64,000 bases of DNA from Xanthocytophaga flava (GTDB lineage: Bacteria; Bacteroidota; Bacteroidia; Cytophagales; 172606-1). Where the stretch lies: assembly GCA_030068525.1 (NCBI GenBank), contig JASJOS010000001.1, positions 124,001-188,000 on the forward strand, written 5' to 3'. The translations under genes and the position numbers were made by a program. The first letter of the stretch is position 1; each line of letters opens with the position of its first letter. Under the pieces are notes generated by a model. That model had not been told where the DNA came from and made no database searches. It saw nothing but the letters and a program-made list of their open reading frames with translations. Shown here in pieces: positions 1 through 9,155 of the stretch.

Positions 1-46
1 AATTAATGAAAATCTGATACTCATTCACTTTTAAATCATTATTATC

Positions 47-1156
47 ATGGGACTCTGGGATAAACTAACCAATGAATTTATTGATATTATTGAGTGGCTT
101 GATCCTACCAATGACACATTGGTCTGGCGCTTTCCACGCTATCAGAACGAGATTAAGAATGGAGCTAAACTGATTGTACGGGAATCACAGGTTGCTGTAT
201 TTATCAATGAGGGGAAAGTTGCTGATATATTTAAGCCTGGTACTTACGAGCTTACCACACAAAACCTGCCTATTTTGTCTACTTTACGTGGTTGGAAATA
301 TGGGTTTAACAGTCCATTCAAAGCGGAAGTATATTTTATCAATACCAAACAGTTTACCAACCAGAAATGGGGTACTAAAAATCCTCTCATGTTACGTGAC
401 CCGGAATTTGGACCTATGCGGTTACGGGCATTTGGAAGTTATGCCTTTCGTGTCAACGCAGAAGATCCTACCCGCTTTCTGACTGAGATAGTCGGAACGG
501 ATGGAGATTTTAATATGGACGAAATCAACGAGCAATTACGTAATGTAATTGCCAGCCGTTTTGCAGACATATTGGGAGAAGCAAAAATCCCGGCATTAGA
601 TCTGGTAAGTAATTATGATGAATTATCCAGATTTATTACTGAACGCATCCATGATGATTTTAATGAATATGGACTAAAGGTTACTAAGCTTTTGGTAGAA
701 AATATTTCGTTACCACCAGAAGTCGAAGCAGCGCTGGATAAACGTACCAGTATGGGTGTTATAGGCAATCTGAACGCTTATACACAATTTCAAATGGCGA
801 ATGGCCTTGAAAAGGGAGGTTCAGGAACAGATGCGGCTTCTATGGGAATGGGCTTTGCCATGGCAAATCAAATGGCACAGAATATGAACCTGAATCAGCA
901 AAGTTTTGGTAATGTAAATGCGAATGCAGGTGGCACACCTCCTCCACTTCCGGCATCTGCTACTTTCTTCATTGCAGTCAATGGGCAACAACAGGGACCA
1001 TTTGATATGAACAAACTGAAAGAAATGGCTCAGCAAGGTGCATTAACCCGTGAGACGTTGGTATGGAAACAAGGTATGGCAGCCTGGCAAAAAGCACATG
1101 AGGTATCAGATGTATCTCCATTATTTGCCTCAATGCCTCCTCCACTTCCTGGTTAA
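47..1156 (+). CDS. SPFH-domain protein with C-terminal GYF_2 domain (YdjI-like)
   Basis: The first two thirds of this 369-residue protein match the bacterial SPFH/virion-core (YdjI) family, a band-7 relative that forms membrane-associated oligomers. After the SPFH domain (about residues 25-240) comes a Gly/Met/Asn-rich linker (about 250-297), then a GYF_2 domain (about 305-360) with the GQQQGPF and W-KQGM-AWQ signatures. Proline-rich PPPLP motifs flank that domain. There is no signal peptide or membrane helix, so it is probably cytoplasmic and peripheral. GYF domains bind proline-rich peptides, so the PPPLP motifs may be self or partner ligands (inference). The zinc-ribbon gene at 4548 is a likely functional partner. 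The ATG at 47 is the natural start. Confidence 0.85.
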   Translation: MGLWDKLTNEFIDIIEWLDPTNDTLVWRFPRYQNEIKNGAKLIVRESQVAVFINEGKVADIFKPGTYELTTQNLPILSTLRGWKYGFNSPFKAEVYFINTKQFTNQKWGTKNPLMLRDPEFGPMRLRAFGSYAFRVNAEDPTRFLTEIVGTDGDFNMDEINEQLRNVIASRFADILGEAKIPALDLVSNYDELSRFITERIHDDFNEYGLKVTKLLVENISLPPEVEAALDKRTSMGVIGNLNAYTQFQMANGLEKGGSGTDAASMGMGFAMANQMAQNMNLNQQSFGNVNANAGGTPPPLPASATFFIAVNGQQQGPFDMNKLKEMAQQGALTRETLVWKQGMAAWQKAHEVSDVSPLFASMPPPLPG

Positions 1157-1182
1157 TCATCTCTATTCTTTTAAAATTATGC

Positions 1183-1220
1183 TACACACGATTTAGAGAT
1201 CCCCCTTTAAATCGTGTGTA
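1183..1220 (+). terminator. Perfect 13-bp hairpin after the SPFH gene
   Basis: Arms 1183-1195 and 1208-1220 are exact inverted repeats around a 12-nt loop. No clear T-run follows, so this may be a terminator or an RNA-stabilising hairpin. Confidence 0.45.
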
Positions 1221-1247
1221 ACTATTTATAATCAACCCGCTTAACCT

Positions 1248-2078
1248 ATGTGTATTCGATTTCTGCTAACCTTTTGTCTATTCATTTCTCTCACCCAATT
1301 ATCTTTGGGTCAGGTCAGAGATCAATATGTGTCTTCACAAGGCAAAACTATTGCTATGCGATTTACTCCTCCTGCAGGTTTCGAAAGACTTACAACACAG
1401 GCAGGCTCGTTTGCCAATTATCTTCAGAATCTACCGTTAAAGCCCCATGGATCAATTGTTAAGTATTATAATGGAAGCACAAAACAAAATACCAATGTAT
1501 ATATCGGAGTAGTAGACATGGAAATCGGAAATCAGGATCTGCAACAGTGTGCGGATGCAGTAATGCGGTTACGTGCCGAACATCTATACCAGCAGAAAAA
1601 GTATGCAGACATCCATTTTCACTTTACCAATGGAGATAATGTTTTGTATACTCAATATGCGGAAGGCTATCGTGCCTCCATTAAAGGAAATAAAGTAATC
1701 TGGAGTAAGAAGGCGAAAAAAGACTATAGTTATTCCACATTCCGCCAATATATGGATTTGGTTTTCATGTATGCAGGTACTCTTTCACTCAGTAAGGAAC
1801 TCCACCCTGTTCCTACTATTAAAAATATCCAGATTGGAGATGTGTTTATCAAAGGAGGCTCGCCCGGACATGCTGTTATTGTTGTAGATATGGCCCAGAA
1901 TAAAAAAACAGGAGAAAAAGTGTTCTTATTAGCTCAAAGTTACATGCCTGCACAAGAAACCCAAATCCTGAGAAATCCAACTGAATCAGAAATGAGTCCC
2001 TGGTATAGTACAAACTTTACTGGAGAATTAATCACACCGGAATGGACATTTGAACAAAGTCAGCTTAAGCGTTTTTAA
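1248..2078 (+). CDS. DUF4846-family secreted protein
   Basis: A 276-residue protein with an N-terminal Sec signal peptide (hydrophobic residues 4-20, likely cut after LSLG, about residue 21). The mature part matches what I know of DUF4846, a Bacteroidota-enriched family of unknown function with a papain/NlpC-like flavour. The segment around residues 200-215 (GDVFIKGGSPGHAVIVVDMA) carries the conserved G-D-[IV]-x-G-GSPGHA pattern, in which the His could be catalytic (inference). It ends 12 nt before the convergent folA gene, so the two 3' ends almost touch. Substrate unknown. Confidence 0.75.
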   Translation: MCIRFLLTFCLFISLTQLSLGQVRDQYVSSQGKTIAMRFTPPAGFERLTTQAGSFANYLQNLPLKPHGSIVKYYNGSTKQNTNVYIGVVDMEIGNQDLQQCADAVMRLRAEHLYQQKKYADIHFHFTNGDNVLYTQYAEGYRASIKGNKVIWSKKAKKDYSYSTFRQYMDLVFMYAGTLSLSKELHPVPTIKNIQIGDVFIKGGSPGHAVIVVDMAQNKKTGEKVFLLAQSYMPAQETQILRNPTESEMSPWYSTNFTGELITPEWTFEQSQLKRF

Positions 2079-2090
2079 GCGTTTACAATG

Positions 2091-2582
2091 CTACTTCCGC
2101 TCATAGACAATAAATGCATAATCGTATGGATTTTCTGAGTCAGACTGATAATCATCATGTCTTATTTCTCGAAAATCTCCTTCCGGAAACTCTGGAAAAA
2201 AGGCATCTGCCTGAAAGGTGCCTTTTACAATAGTCAGATAGATTCTATCTGCTATAGGTAGACTTATACGGAAGATCTCCTCTCCTCCCAAGATAAAAAC
2301 TTCGTTAACATCGCCAACTAACTGAAGTGCTTTTTCCAGAGTGTCAGCAACCAAAAATCCCTCATCCGTCTGGTAATTGGGCTGTCGGGTAATAACAACA
2401 TTGCCAGCTTCAGACCAAAGACGATCCGGGGACTCATAACTTTTCCGTCCCATGATCATCTTTTTTCCAGCAGTTACCGTTTTTAGATTGTCCCAATCAG
2501 CGGGTAAATGCGTCCAGGGCAACTGGTTTTTATAGCCAATTGCCCTATTTAGATCCATTGCAACAATAAGAGAAATGATCAC
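2091..2582 (-). CDS. folA: Dihydrofolate reductase
   Basis: Reduces dihydrofolate to tetrahydrofolate with NADPH in the cytoplasm. The 163-residue length is standard. Family hallmarks are visible: an N-terminal ISLIVAMD strand, NRAIGYKNQLPW substrate-loop region, MGRKSYES cofactor motif and the ILGGEEIF segment near residue 97. The start is a GTG at 2582, supported because family members begin M-I-x-L-I-V-A just before this point, and the next ATG (2558) would delete the first strand. It lies 33 nt downstream of the 494-codon gene on the same strand, so the two are probably cotranscribed. A folD gene lies elsewhere in the window. Confidence 0.93.
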   Translation of the reverse strand: MIISLIVAMDLNRAIGYKNQLPWTHLPADWDNLKTVTAGKKMIMGRKSYESPDRLWSEAGNVVITRQPNYQTDEGFLVADTLEKALQLVGDVNEVFILGGEEIFRISLPIADRIYLTIVKGTFQADAFFPEFPEGDFREIRHDDYQSDSENPYDYAFIVYERK

Positions 2583-2615
2583 AACTAGTAATATTCGAGT
2601 AGATTCAGAGATTAA

Positions 2616-4100
2616 TTAAAATGAAAAACTTGGGTCGTTGCTTTCATTTTCAGAAGCAGGTGCTACGATCTCTGAGACATTGGTGTAATGGGTTTTACTG
2701 ATATAGCCAAACAAATTTCGTTCTTTGATAATACGAGCAACCTGAGTAGGCACCATAATTTCCCAGCCATCTATGCCATCTTTAATCATAGCCAATACGT
2801 TATCAGAAATGATATGAAGCAGATTTTCATCAAAATCCCGAATAGCTTCCAGTTTATTATTAGCTAATAAATATTCAAACAAGTCAATTTGATTGGGAGG
2901 CAACGTAAAATCAGTGCAAGAATATAGTTTGCCATCTGCCTGCATCATTGGATATACATATAGTTTTACTTTACGGCTAAACAAAGTTGCAAAAGCTTCC
3001 AGAATACCGCCAGGCAAAAACTCATAATGCTTTTCTTCAAAGATATATTCCAGATTACTCATTCCCAGAATAAGACCAATCTTCAATTTTGTAATCTTTG
3101 ACAGATACGCCACCAGTTTGTAATACTCCTGATAGTTGGAAATCATAACTGTTTGTCCAAGAGAGGCCAGAATATTGACCCGGTCCATATAGTCCTTTTC
3201 ATCGATCTCCTGTCCATGCTTTAGGTTGTGAAGCGTCAGCTCTGATAATACCACCACCTTCTCAGGGTTCACTTCCGGATCTTCCAGAAACTGTTTCACT
3301 CCATTCTCCAACATATCCAGATTCACATGGGTTACAGGTCTGAAACGTCCTCTTATACAAACAATATTACGTTTGTATAATGCTTCTGATGGCTGCAATA
3401 CATTTCCGTCTGGCCCAAACAAAGCCACATTTGTAAATCCGTTCTTTACCAGATACAAACTCATCAACCGATTATCGACATTGACAAAATCAGGCCCTGT
3501 GAAACGGATCATATCAATCTCCAATCGTTCAGGTGACAGATCATCCATCAGGGATAACAAAAGCGTCTCTGGAGATTTATAATAATAATAACAACCGTAT
3601 ATCAGATTCACACCTACCACTCCCAGCGCCTGTTGTTGCAATAAGTTCTCAGTATCCAGCATTTTAACGTGCATAACCACGTCATTGTAAGGTGCACCTG
3701 GTTGCAACTGAAACCGCAGGCCAATCCATCCATGCCCCTCATTCGTTTTCTGATAGTTTAATGCTACTACAGTGTCAGCAAAGGCAAAAAAGGTAGACTC
3801 AGCCCCTCTTTTTTCATTTAACCGCATTTGCAACAAATTATACTCACGATGCAGCATCTTCGTTAAACGAGATTCTACTACATACCTTCCACTCTCCTCT
3901 ACCCCATAGATCGCATCACTGAACGTCATATCATAGGCAGAGATTGTTTTCGCAATTGTTCCGGAAGCACCTCCCGCTTTAAAAAACTGAGCGGCTACTT
4001 CCTGCCCGGCACCAATCTCAGCAAATGACCCATAGATTCGGCGGTCCAGATTAACTTTCAGTGCTTTTTGTCTGGTTCCAAGATTTTTATCGTAATACAT
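2616..4100 (-). CDS. Conserved protein of unknown function, upstream of folA
   Basis: A 494-residue soluble protein beginning MYYDKNLGTRQKALKVNLD, with no signal peptide or membrane helix. I recognise it as widespread and highly conserved in Cytophagales and Flavobacteria. From memory, database entries carry conflicting labels (TonB-dependent receptor, nicotinate-nucleotide adenylyltransferase). Neither is supported here: there is no barrel or plug, and no nucleotidyltransferase HxGH motif is visible. The central region (about residues 100-320) is a mixed alpha/beta fold and the C-terminal part is helical. It is the first gene of a probable two-gene unit with folA. Function is left open. Confidence 0.8.
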   Translation of the reverse strand: MYYDKNLGTRQKALKVNLDRRIYGSFAEIGAGQEVAAQFFKAGGASGTIAKTISAYDMTFSDAIYGVEESGRYVVESRLTKMLHREYNLLQMRLNEKRGAESTFFAFADTVVALNYQKTNEGHGWIGLRFQLQPGAPYNDVVMHVKMLDTENLLQQQALGVVGVNLIYGCYYYYKSPETLLLSLMDDLSPERLEIDMIRFTGPDFVNVDNRLMSLYLVKNGFTNVALFGPDGNVLQPSEALYKRNIVCIRGRFRPVTHVNLDMLENGVKQFLEDPEVNPEKVVVLSELTLHNLKHGQEIDEKDYMDRVNILASLGQTVMISNYQEYYKLVAYLSKITKLKIGLILGMSNLEYIFEEKHYEFLPGGILEAFATLFSRKVKLYVYPMMQADGKLYSCTDFTLPPNQIDLFEYLLANNKLEAIRDFDENLLHIISDNVLAMIKDGIDGWEIMVPTQVARIIKERNLFGYISKTHYTNVSEIVAPASENESNDPSFSF

Positions 4101-4547
4101 ATTTTTGCAGGTTTGAAAGAGTATTGCAGATACTATTAGTGTTAATATAACGAAAGAATCTGAAATGCGATGTATTCCATTTGCAAACTTTCTGGCATTT
4201 CAATTTCAGGAAAAGGTAGCAATACCAATGGTGCGTTCGTATTTATTACCTTCCTATATATCCAAGGCATCGGGTCTGCAATATCGCATTTTTTACTATA
4301 AAATACTGATTTTTAAGTATATGTTATTCCAGGCACAACTAGCTCACTTGTATATGCCCACATTCTTTATACACATCTGCAATATGCAATTAACCATCTG
4401 CAAAATATCAGCTATTCTTATCAAACACCTTACACAGGTAGTACTTTAAATGATTACTTTGCGTTACTTTGCAATATCCTGGTTAAATAACTTTCTATTT
4501 CTGAAGCTCTTATCCGACTCGTATTTATTGTCCAATATTATTTCTTT
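4101..4547. other. 447-bp intergenic region between divergent genes
   Basis: Holds the promoters of the minus-strand folA unit and the plus-strand zinc-ribbon gene. A 9-nt element ttactttgc occurs twice in tandem (4454-4462 and 4464-4472), close to the Bacteroidota -7 box, about 80 nt before the zinc-ribbon start. Open frames here have low-complexity, unfamily-like translations and are not called. Confidence 0.5.
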
Positions 4548-5657
4548 ATGGATTCAACCTCTACCTCTCAAACCCTTCGATTTCCATGCCAATCTTGTGG
4601 GGCTTATCTGGTTTTTAAACCTGGAACTCATCATCTAACCTGTGAATATTGTGGTGCGGATAATGTAATAGAGGATTCACAGGAAACTATTCAGGAATTA
4701 GATTTTGAAGATTTTCTTGCTAAATCATCTCCAGCAACAGAGACCCAACAAGTAGCAGTTGTTAAATGCAATGCATGTGGAGCAGAAAGCTCACTGAAAC
4801 CAGGTATTACTTCTGACAATTGTCCATTCTGTGGCTCAGCTCTGGTTGTAGGGACAGGGAGTTTAAGTACACAGCTTAAACCCAAGTCGCTATTACCATT
4901 TAAGATTGATCAGAAAACAGCATTCAGCAAATTTAAAGGGTGGCTTTCCAATCTCTGGTTTGCCCCCAATGATCTTGTCAAATTTGCTGATAATCAGGAA
5001 CGACTCAGTGGTATGTATATCCCTTACTGGACATATGATTGCGAGACCGACAGTAACTATACAGGACAAAGAGGTGATTACTACTATGTAACAGAAACTG
5101 TCATGGTAAATGAGAATGGCAAAATGGTTGAGAAACGACAGCAGGTACGTAAAATCCGATGGAGCTATGCATCTGGGCAGGTTCATAATTCTTTTGATGA
5201 TTTACTTGTAGAAGGTACTACTTCGTTACCAGAAGATTATCTTCGGGCACTTGAACCCTGGGCATTGGATCAACTGGTTCCGTTTGATGAACGTTTTTTG
5301 AGTGGATTCCGGACAGAAACATACCATGTAGATGTAAAACAAGGATTTGAGGAAGCCAAGCAGATTATGGATGGACCTATCCGTGCTACAGTATGTCAGG
5401 ATATTGGGGGTGATGAACAACAAATTACATCACTAAGTCCTAAATACAAACAAATTACGTTCAAACATATTTTATTGCCTATCTGGTTAAGTGCCTATCG
5501 ATACAACGGCAAAGTGTACCGATTCATGATCAATGGCAGTACAGGTGAGGTACAAGGCGAACGTCCTTACAGTGCATGGAAAATATTCCTTGCCATTGTA
5601 TTTGGCTTGGCAATTATCATTCTATTGGTTGTATTGTTTGGAGGAAAACAACAGTAA
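4548..5657 (+). CDS. Double zinc-ribbon, C-terminally membrane-anchored protein (YdjG-like)
   Basis: A 369-residue protein with two CxxC...CxxC zinc ribbons: residues about 14-36 (CQSC, CEYC) and 74-96 (CNAC, CPFC). A large middle domain follows, containing GMYIPYWTYDCET, seen in proteins that databases often mislabel as primosomal-helicase-like. One transmembrane helix lies near the C-terminus (about 344-363), followed by a short GGKQQ tail, so most of the protein should face the cytoplasm. The architecture resembles Bacillus YdjG, which is encoded beside the SPFH protein YdjI. Here the SPFH gene is 3.4 kb away. An envelope-stress scaffold role is an inference. Confidence 0.75.
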   Translation: MDSTSTSQTLRFPCQSCGAYLVFKPGTHHLTCEYCGADNVIEDSQETIQELDFEDFLAKSSPATETQQVAVVKCNACGAESSLKPGITSDNCPFCGSALVVGTGSLSTQLKPKSLLPFKIDQKTAFSKFKGWLSNLWFAPNDLVKFADNQERLSGMYIPYWTYDCETDSNYTGQRGDYYYVTETVMVNENGKMVEKRQQVRKIRWSYASGQVHNSFDDLLVEGTTSLPEDYLRALEPWALDQLVPFDERFLSGFRTETYHVDVKQGFEEAKQIMDGPIRATVCQDIGGDEQQITSLSPKYKQITFKHILLPIWLSAYRYNGKVYRFMINGSTGEVQGERPYSAWKIFLAIVFGLAIIILLVVLFGGKQQ

Positions 5658-5678
5658 TTTTTAAAATATTGTTATATA

Positions 5679-5714
5679 TGTCCCCTCAGGTTTGCATAAA
5701 AGTCTGAGGGGATA
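5679..5714 (+). terminator. Hairpin after the zinc-ribbon gene
   Basis: Arms tcccctcag (5681-5689) and ctgagggga (5704-5712) pair perfectly and extend outward by a G-U and a T-A pair. It lies 25 nt after the stop codon, with no strong T-run. Confidence 0.5.
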
Positions 5715-5752
5715 CTCATTACCACCTATCTATTTAATTGAATAAATTTTTC

Positions 5753-7039
5753 ATGAGATCTAAACCGTTTTTTTATCTATCATCCCTCCTTGGCATTTTT
5801 CTTTGCATATCCTGTCATCAGAAAAGTGATGAGGAATTACTCCGGTTAGAACGCACTAAACTGAAAGAGAAACTAGAAAGCCAATCTGTATTATTCTACA
5901 AACTTTTTAAGATAGTCCTTCGTACTCAAACAGCCGAGAACGCTAAACAAATCCCTGGCTCAGAACATTTACAGAAAATCAATTCACGTATTATTCAAGC
6001 AATTGATACTACCAAAAATGATACTACCTATATCTCGCTGGAAGATATGGTACTGGCCTACAAAGAATATAATGAGTTAAAAGATTTTGCTCTTACTACA
6101 GATGAAGATATGTATCCTACACTGCTGGAAACATTCTTCAAAATGCATACAGGTGAAACACCTGCTTTGAGTCATACCAATATATCCTATGCAGAACTTT
6201 TCGGATGGGACAATAATATGGAACATACTTTTTTAAGTACAACCAATACGTCTGCACGTCGCACAGAACTTGCCTTGTATGAAGGTTCACGGGTAGATAC
6301 AGAGCATGAAAAGGATATGGAAAGACGTTGTCTATACAAAATGCAGAAAGGCCTTTTGTTTATAACCGAAGATTTTCCGTATCTCAGCGAACACGAATTA
6401 ACCAGTAATCATGAATGGCTGGAGAAAGATGGCCAATCCTATCAATATAGCTTTTTTCGGAATCTGATACCTACCGGAACAAATAAAGATACGTATCACT
6501 ACGCACATGGGATTAATCTGATATGTCGAGGACTAAGCCGAATCAAAATGGATCGTGAGGATAAAAAAAAACTGGCATTACAAGACTTTGAAGCATTTTT
6601 ATCTGATGCTAATGCTATTGGACTAAATGATGAACTGGTTTGGCTGGTTGCCACCTATGTCGCACTGGAAAGAGAAGACAATCAAACTGCACTTGCTAAC
6701 CTTAAGAAACTGGAGAAGAGTACTATCTTCAACAATGAGGATAAGGCCATCCTTCATTCAGGGATTGAGTATCTGGAAGCCAAAGAAGACAACAAAGCAT
6801 CGAACCTCATTACAGATAAAGTCTTTATGGGAAAAATAGCCATACAATACTTTATTACCCAAATGAAGAAAGTTGACTGGAAGAAATACACAGGCGCCCG
6901 TCCAGAAGTAGCTACCTTGATGCGATACAATGAACAGATACAACAGCAACTGGATAAAGTAAAGACTACAGCAACACTGGATAACCTTAAAAAAGAAGGA
7001 GGAGGACTACTGGACAAGGCCAAAAAGGTTATCCAGTAA
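5753..7039 (+). CDS. Putative lipoprotein of unknown function, helical
   Basis: About 428 residues starting at the ATG at 5753. An in-frame TTG at 5738 would only add five residues. The N-terminus is a signal peptide ending in a lipobox-like CISC, so the protein is probably lipidated. The rest is charged and helical, with a conserved-looking motif DLICRGL-like segment and TPR-like helical pairs around residues 270-340. The C-terminus ends in a Lys-rich helix (GGGLLDKAKKVIQ). I do not recognise the family. It sits between the zinc-ribbon gene and a convergent VWA gene, only 7 nt apart from the latter at the 3' ends. Confidence 0.7.
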   Translation: MRSKPFFYLSSLLGIFLCISCHQKSDEELLRLERTKLKEKLESQSVLFYKLFKIVLRTQTAENAKQIPGSEHLQKINSRIIQAIDTTKNDTTYISLEDMVLAYKEYNELKDFALTTDEDMYPTLLETFFKMHTGETPALSHTNISYAELFGWDNNMEHTFLSTTNTSARRTELALYEGSRVDTEHEKDMERRCLYKMQKGLLFITEDFPYLSEHELTSNHEWLEKDGQSYQYSFFRNLIPTGTNKDTYHYAHGINLICRGLSRIKMDREDKKKLALQDFEAFLSDANAIGLNDELVWLVATYVALEREDNQTALANLKKLEKSTIFNNEDKAILHSGIEYLEAKEDNKASNLITDKVFMGKIAIQYFITQMKKVDWKKYTGARPEVATLMRYNEQIQQQLDKVKTTATLDNLKKEGGGLLDKAKKVIQ

Positions 7040-7046
7040 TCGATCA

Positions 7047-8831
7047 CTATTTCTTAATTGACTGGGCTTCTTTCAAAAGCGTTTGTTTGGCATTTTCAGG
7101 AGTAATCTCCTGAAAATTGCCTTTCCCTAATAAAGCAAATCGTTGTAACTGCTCAATCACGTGTTCATTTTTGGTTTGTCCAAATAAGAATACAGTCAAG
7201 ACAATTCCTCTATTCAGATTTTCCTGAATAATAGCTTCGGTAGCCTTATCCAAACCAAATTCGCCATCCGACGCCAAAATAATGCGATTATTACCATTTT
7301 TGATAAAGTGTTCATTAGCCAATTGATAGGCTAGGCTTACTCCTCGGCGAATATTGGTCCCACCCTCTGACTTCAGTTTATCCAGTTTCGACTCAATCTT
7401 TTTACGTTCAGTAGCTGAAACTGTATTTAACTCAATTCGGGCATCACCTGAATAACTTACAATGGCAACTTTATCCTCTGGTCGGGTAAGGGTCAACAAA
7501 TAGGAAAATGCTTCTTTTAACAAAGGCAGCTTTTCGTGACTATTCATAGAACCAGATACATCCAGTAAAAATACCAGATGGTTGTCCGCATATCCTTCCA
7601 GTGTCTCATCAGTAGATTTTTTATCTGGCTCTGGTTTTACAGATATGACAGGTTTATCTTCTAACTTATTGCTTTTGGGATAAAAAACTTTGTATTGATG
7701 AGGTTCCTCTACCTGATGTAACAACACTGTTGTGGAAACATCCAGTTTAATAGATTTATTCTGGATATAATAATCAGGAATTTCAGCTTCTTTCTGTACA
7801 CCTTTTCCATCAGCAAGTTCGATAAAATCATTGTAAGAACGAATAAGCCCTAAACCATAACGATTGTATTTGTTAATGATATCATTATTGTGGTAATAAT
7901 AGGCCTTCGAATAGGGTTTGTAGTTATTCTCCCGCCATTCGCTGGTCAAAAAACTATGACAACGAGACACAATAGCCTCCAGATTTCTTACCACTCTCTC
8001 ATAACGCCAGTAGGGATCTAATCCATTACTTGACCCAAAACGATATAATCCCTGAAGATTTTCATCCTGATGAGTTTTGTAGTTCTCAATGAGAGCTTCT
8101 AATTCCTGTACATAGAATGATATGTTGCTTGTTTCTTCATTATCCAGATCATCCAGAATAAGCTTGCACCAATGGATAGCAGGCTGAAACTTATCGGCCA
8201 TTGCGACAATTCTATGATTGGTATTGGTAGGTTTATAGTGAGTAAGATATACTTGCTGCACAGTAGCATACAAGTTGTCCTTTGCCTGATCGTACTGATT
8301 AAATAACTTCTCCAATAACCCCAACTGCCGATAAGCCCAGGCAATATTTGTTCTCTGTAAATAAACCTTTTCCTGGACAAAATGCCAGATCGAATCCCGA
8401 CTAAGCTGAATACGGTCAACTGTTTCTTTCAGAACCAATAATCTTTGATTCAGCACTCTGCGATCCGTTTCAGATAAAGCAGAATGACCCGTCATACATT
8501 TTTGATAGATCTCGGCAGGAATCACTTCATAGGAGGAAGACTTATTCCAGTGATCCTCATTCTGAAACGAAAGAAATTTGGATTTCTCTTCACTATAATA
8601 GTTTAGCTGCAGATTAAAATTCATTAGCTCCTCATAAATAGGCCAAAGAGCATGAATCGTCTCATTAGTATATTGTACATAGCCATTTAAAGCATCTACA
8701 GCCTGATTACGGGGTGATATTTTTGATTGGGCCTGTGACATAAAATGAGTCAATAAAAAGAACAATACCTGAACAATGAGTTTTATAGGTGTCTGCTTTT
8801 TAGCAAACTGATTTTCAAAATAATATTTCAT
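7047..8831 (-). CDS. Secreted VWA-domain protein
   Basis: A 594-residue protein with an N-terminal hydrophobic signal segment (about residues 15-35, ending SQAQ). A long helical region follows (40-400), then a von Willebrand factor A domain (about 420-590). The MIDAS metal site is intact: DVSGSMNS (about 426-433), the downstream GGTN threonine and ASDGEFG aspartate. VWA domains bind protein ligands through Mg2+, and in secreted bacterial proteins they commonly mediate complex assembly or adhesion. The helical region gives no family match. It converges on the lipoprotein gene at 5753 and belongs to the same neighbourhood as the SPFH and zinc-ribbon genes, which suggests a shared envelope role (inference). 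Confidence 0.8.
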   Translation of the reverse strand: MKYYFENQFAKKQTPIKLIVQVLFFLLTHFMSQAQSKISPRNQAVDALNGYVQYTNETIHALWPIYEELMNFNLQLNYYSEEKSKFLSFQNEDHWNKSSSYEVIPAEIYQKCMTGHSALSETDRRVLNQRLLVLKETVDRIQLSRDSIWHFVQEKVYLQRTNIAWAYRQLGLLEKLFNQYDQAKDNLYATVQQVYLTHYKPTNTNHRIVAMADKFQPAIHWCKLILDDLDNEETSNISFYVQELEALIENYKTHQDENLQGLYRFGSSNGLDPYWRYERVVRNLEAIVSRCHSFLTSEWRENNYKPYSKAYYYHNNDIINKYNRYGLGLIRSYNDFIELADGKGVQKEAEIPDYYIQNKSIKLDVSTTVLLHQVEEPHQYKVFYPKSNKLEDKPVISVKPEPDKKSTDETLEGYADNHLVFLLDVSGSMNSHEKLPLLKEAFSYLLTLTRPEDKVAIVSYSGDARIELNTVSATERKKIESKLDKLKSEGGTNIRRGVSLAYQLANEHFIKNGNNRIILASDGEFGLDKATEAIIQENLNRGIVLTVFLFGQTKNEHVIEQLQRFALLGKGNFQEITPENAKQTLLKEAQSIKK

Positions 8832-9155
8832 TCTAACTGATCAACTTTCAACAGAAAGTCTTCTATTTTTCTGATTGGTGTCCAGGAAAACAAAAAGTGA
8901 ACACAATCTCTTCAGAAAGAAGTTTATAGCTAATAAATATTGTTTTATTACTACAATCAAACACTAATCTACATATTCAGAGAACGATAGTCTGAAGCAT
9001 TCACACTATCATAATATGTTACTGCTAATTAGTAGATTAAATAGTATAAAATGGCTGGTAAAAGCAGACACTTTGTAATCGATTTCTGTAATTTTCGATA
9101 GTTTCATTTAGTTAGTATACATCACTCAACGATCCTACTTATACCTCTTTCACAA
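8832..9155. other. 324-bp divergent intergenic region
   Basis: Separates the divergent VWA and CE15-like genes and must contain both promoters. It is AT-rich. I found no exact TAnnTTTG box, no strong hairpin and no convincing small gene. Confidence 0.4.

Noticed and set aside
4165-4449. A 94-codon frame in the 4.1-4.5 kb spacer
   Set aside because: Low-complexity hydrophobic translation in a divergent promoter region, with no conserved motif.
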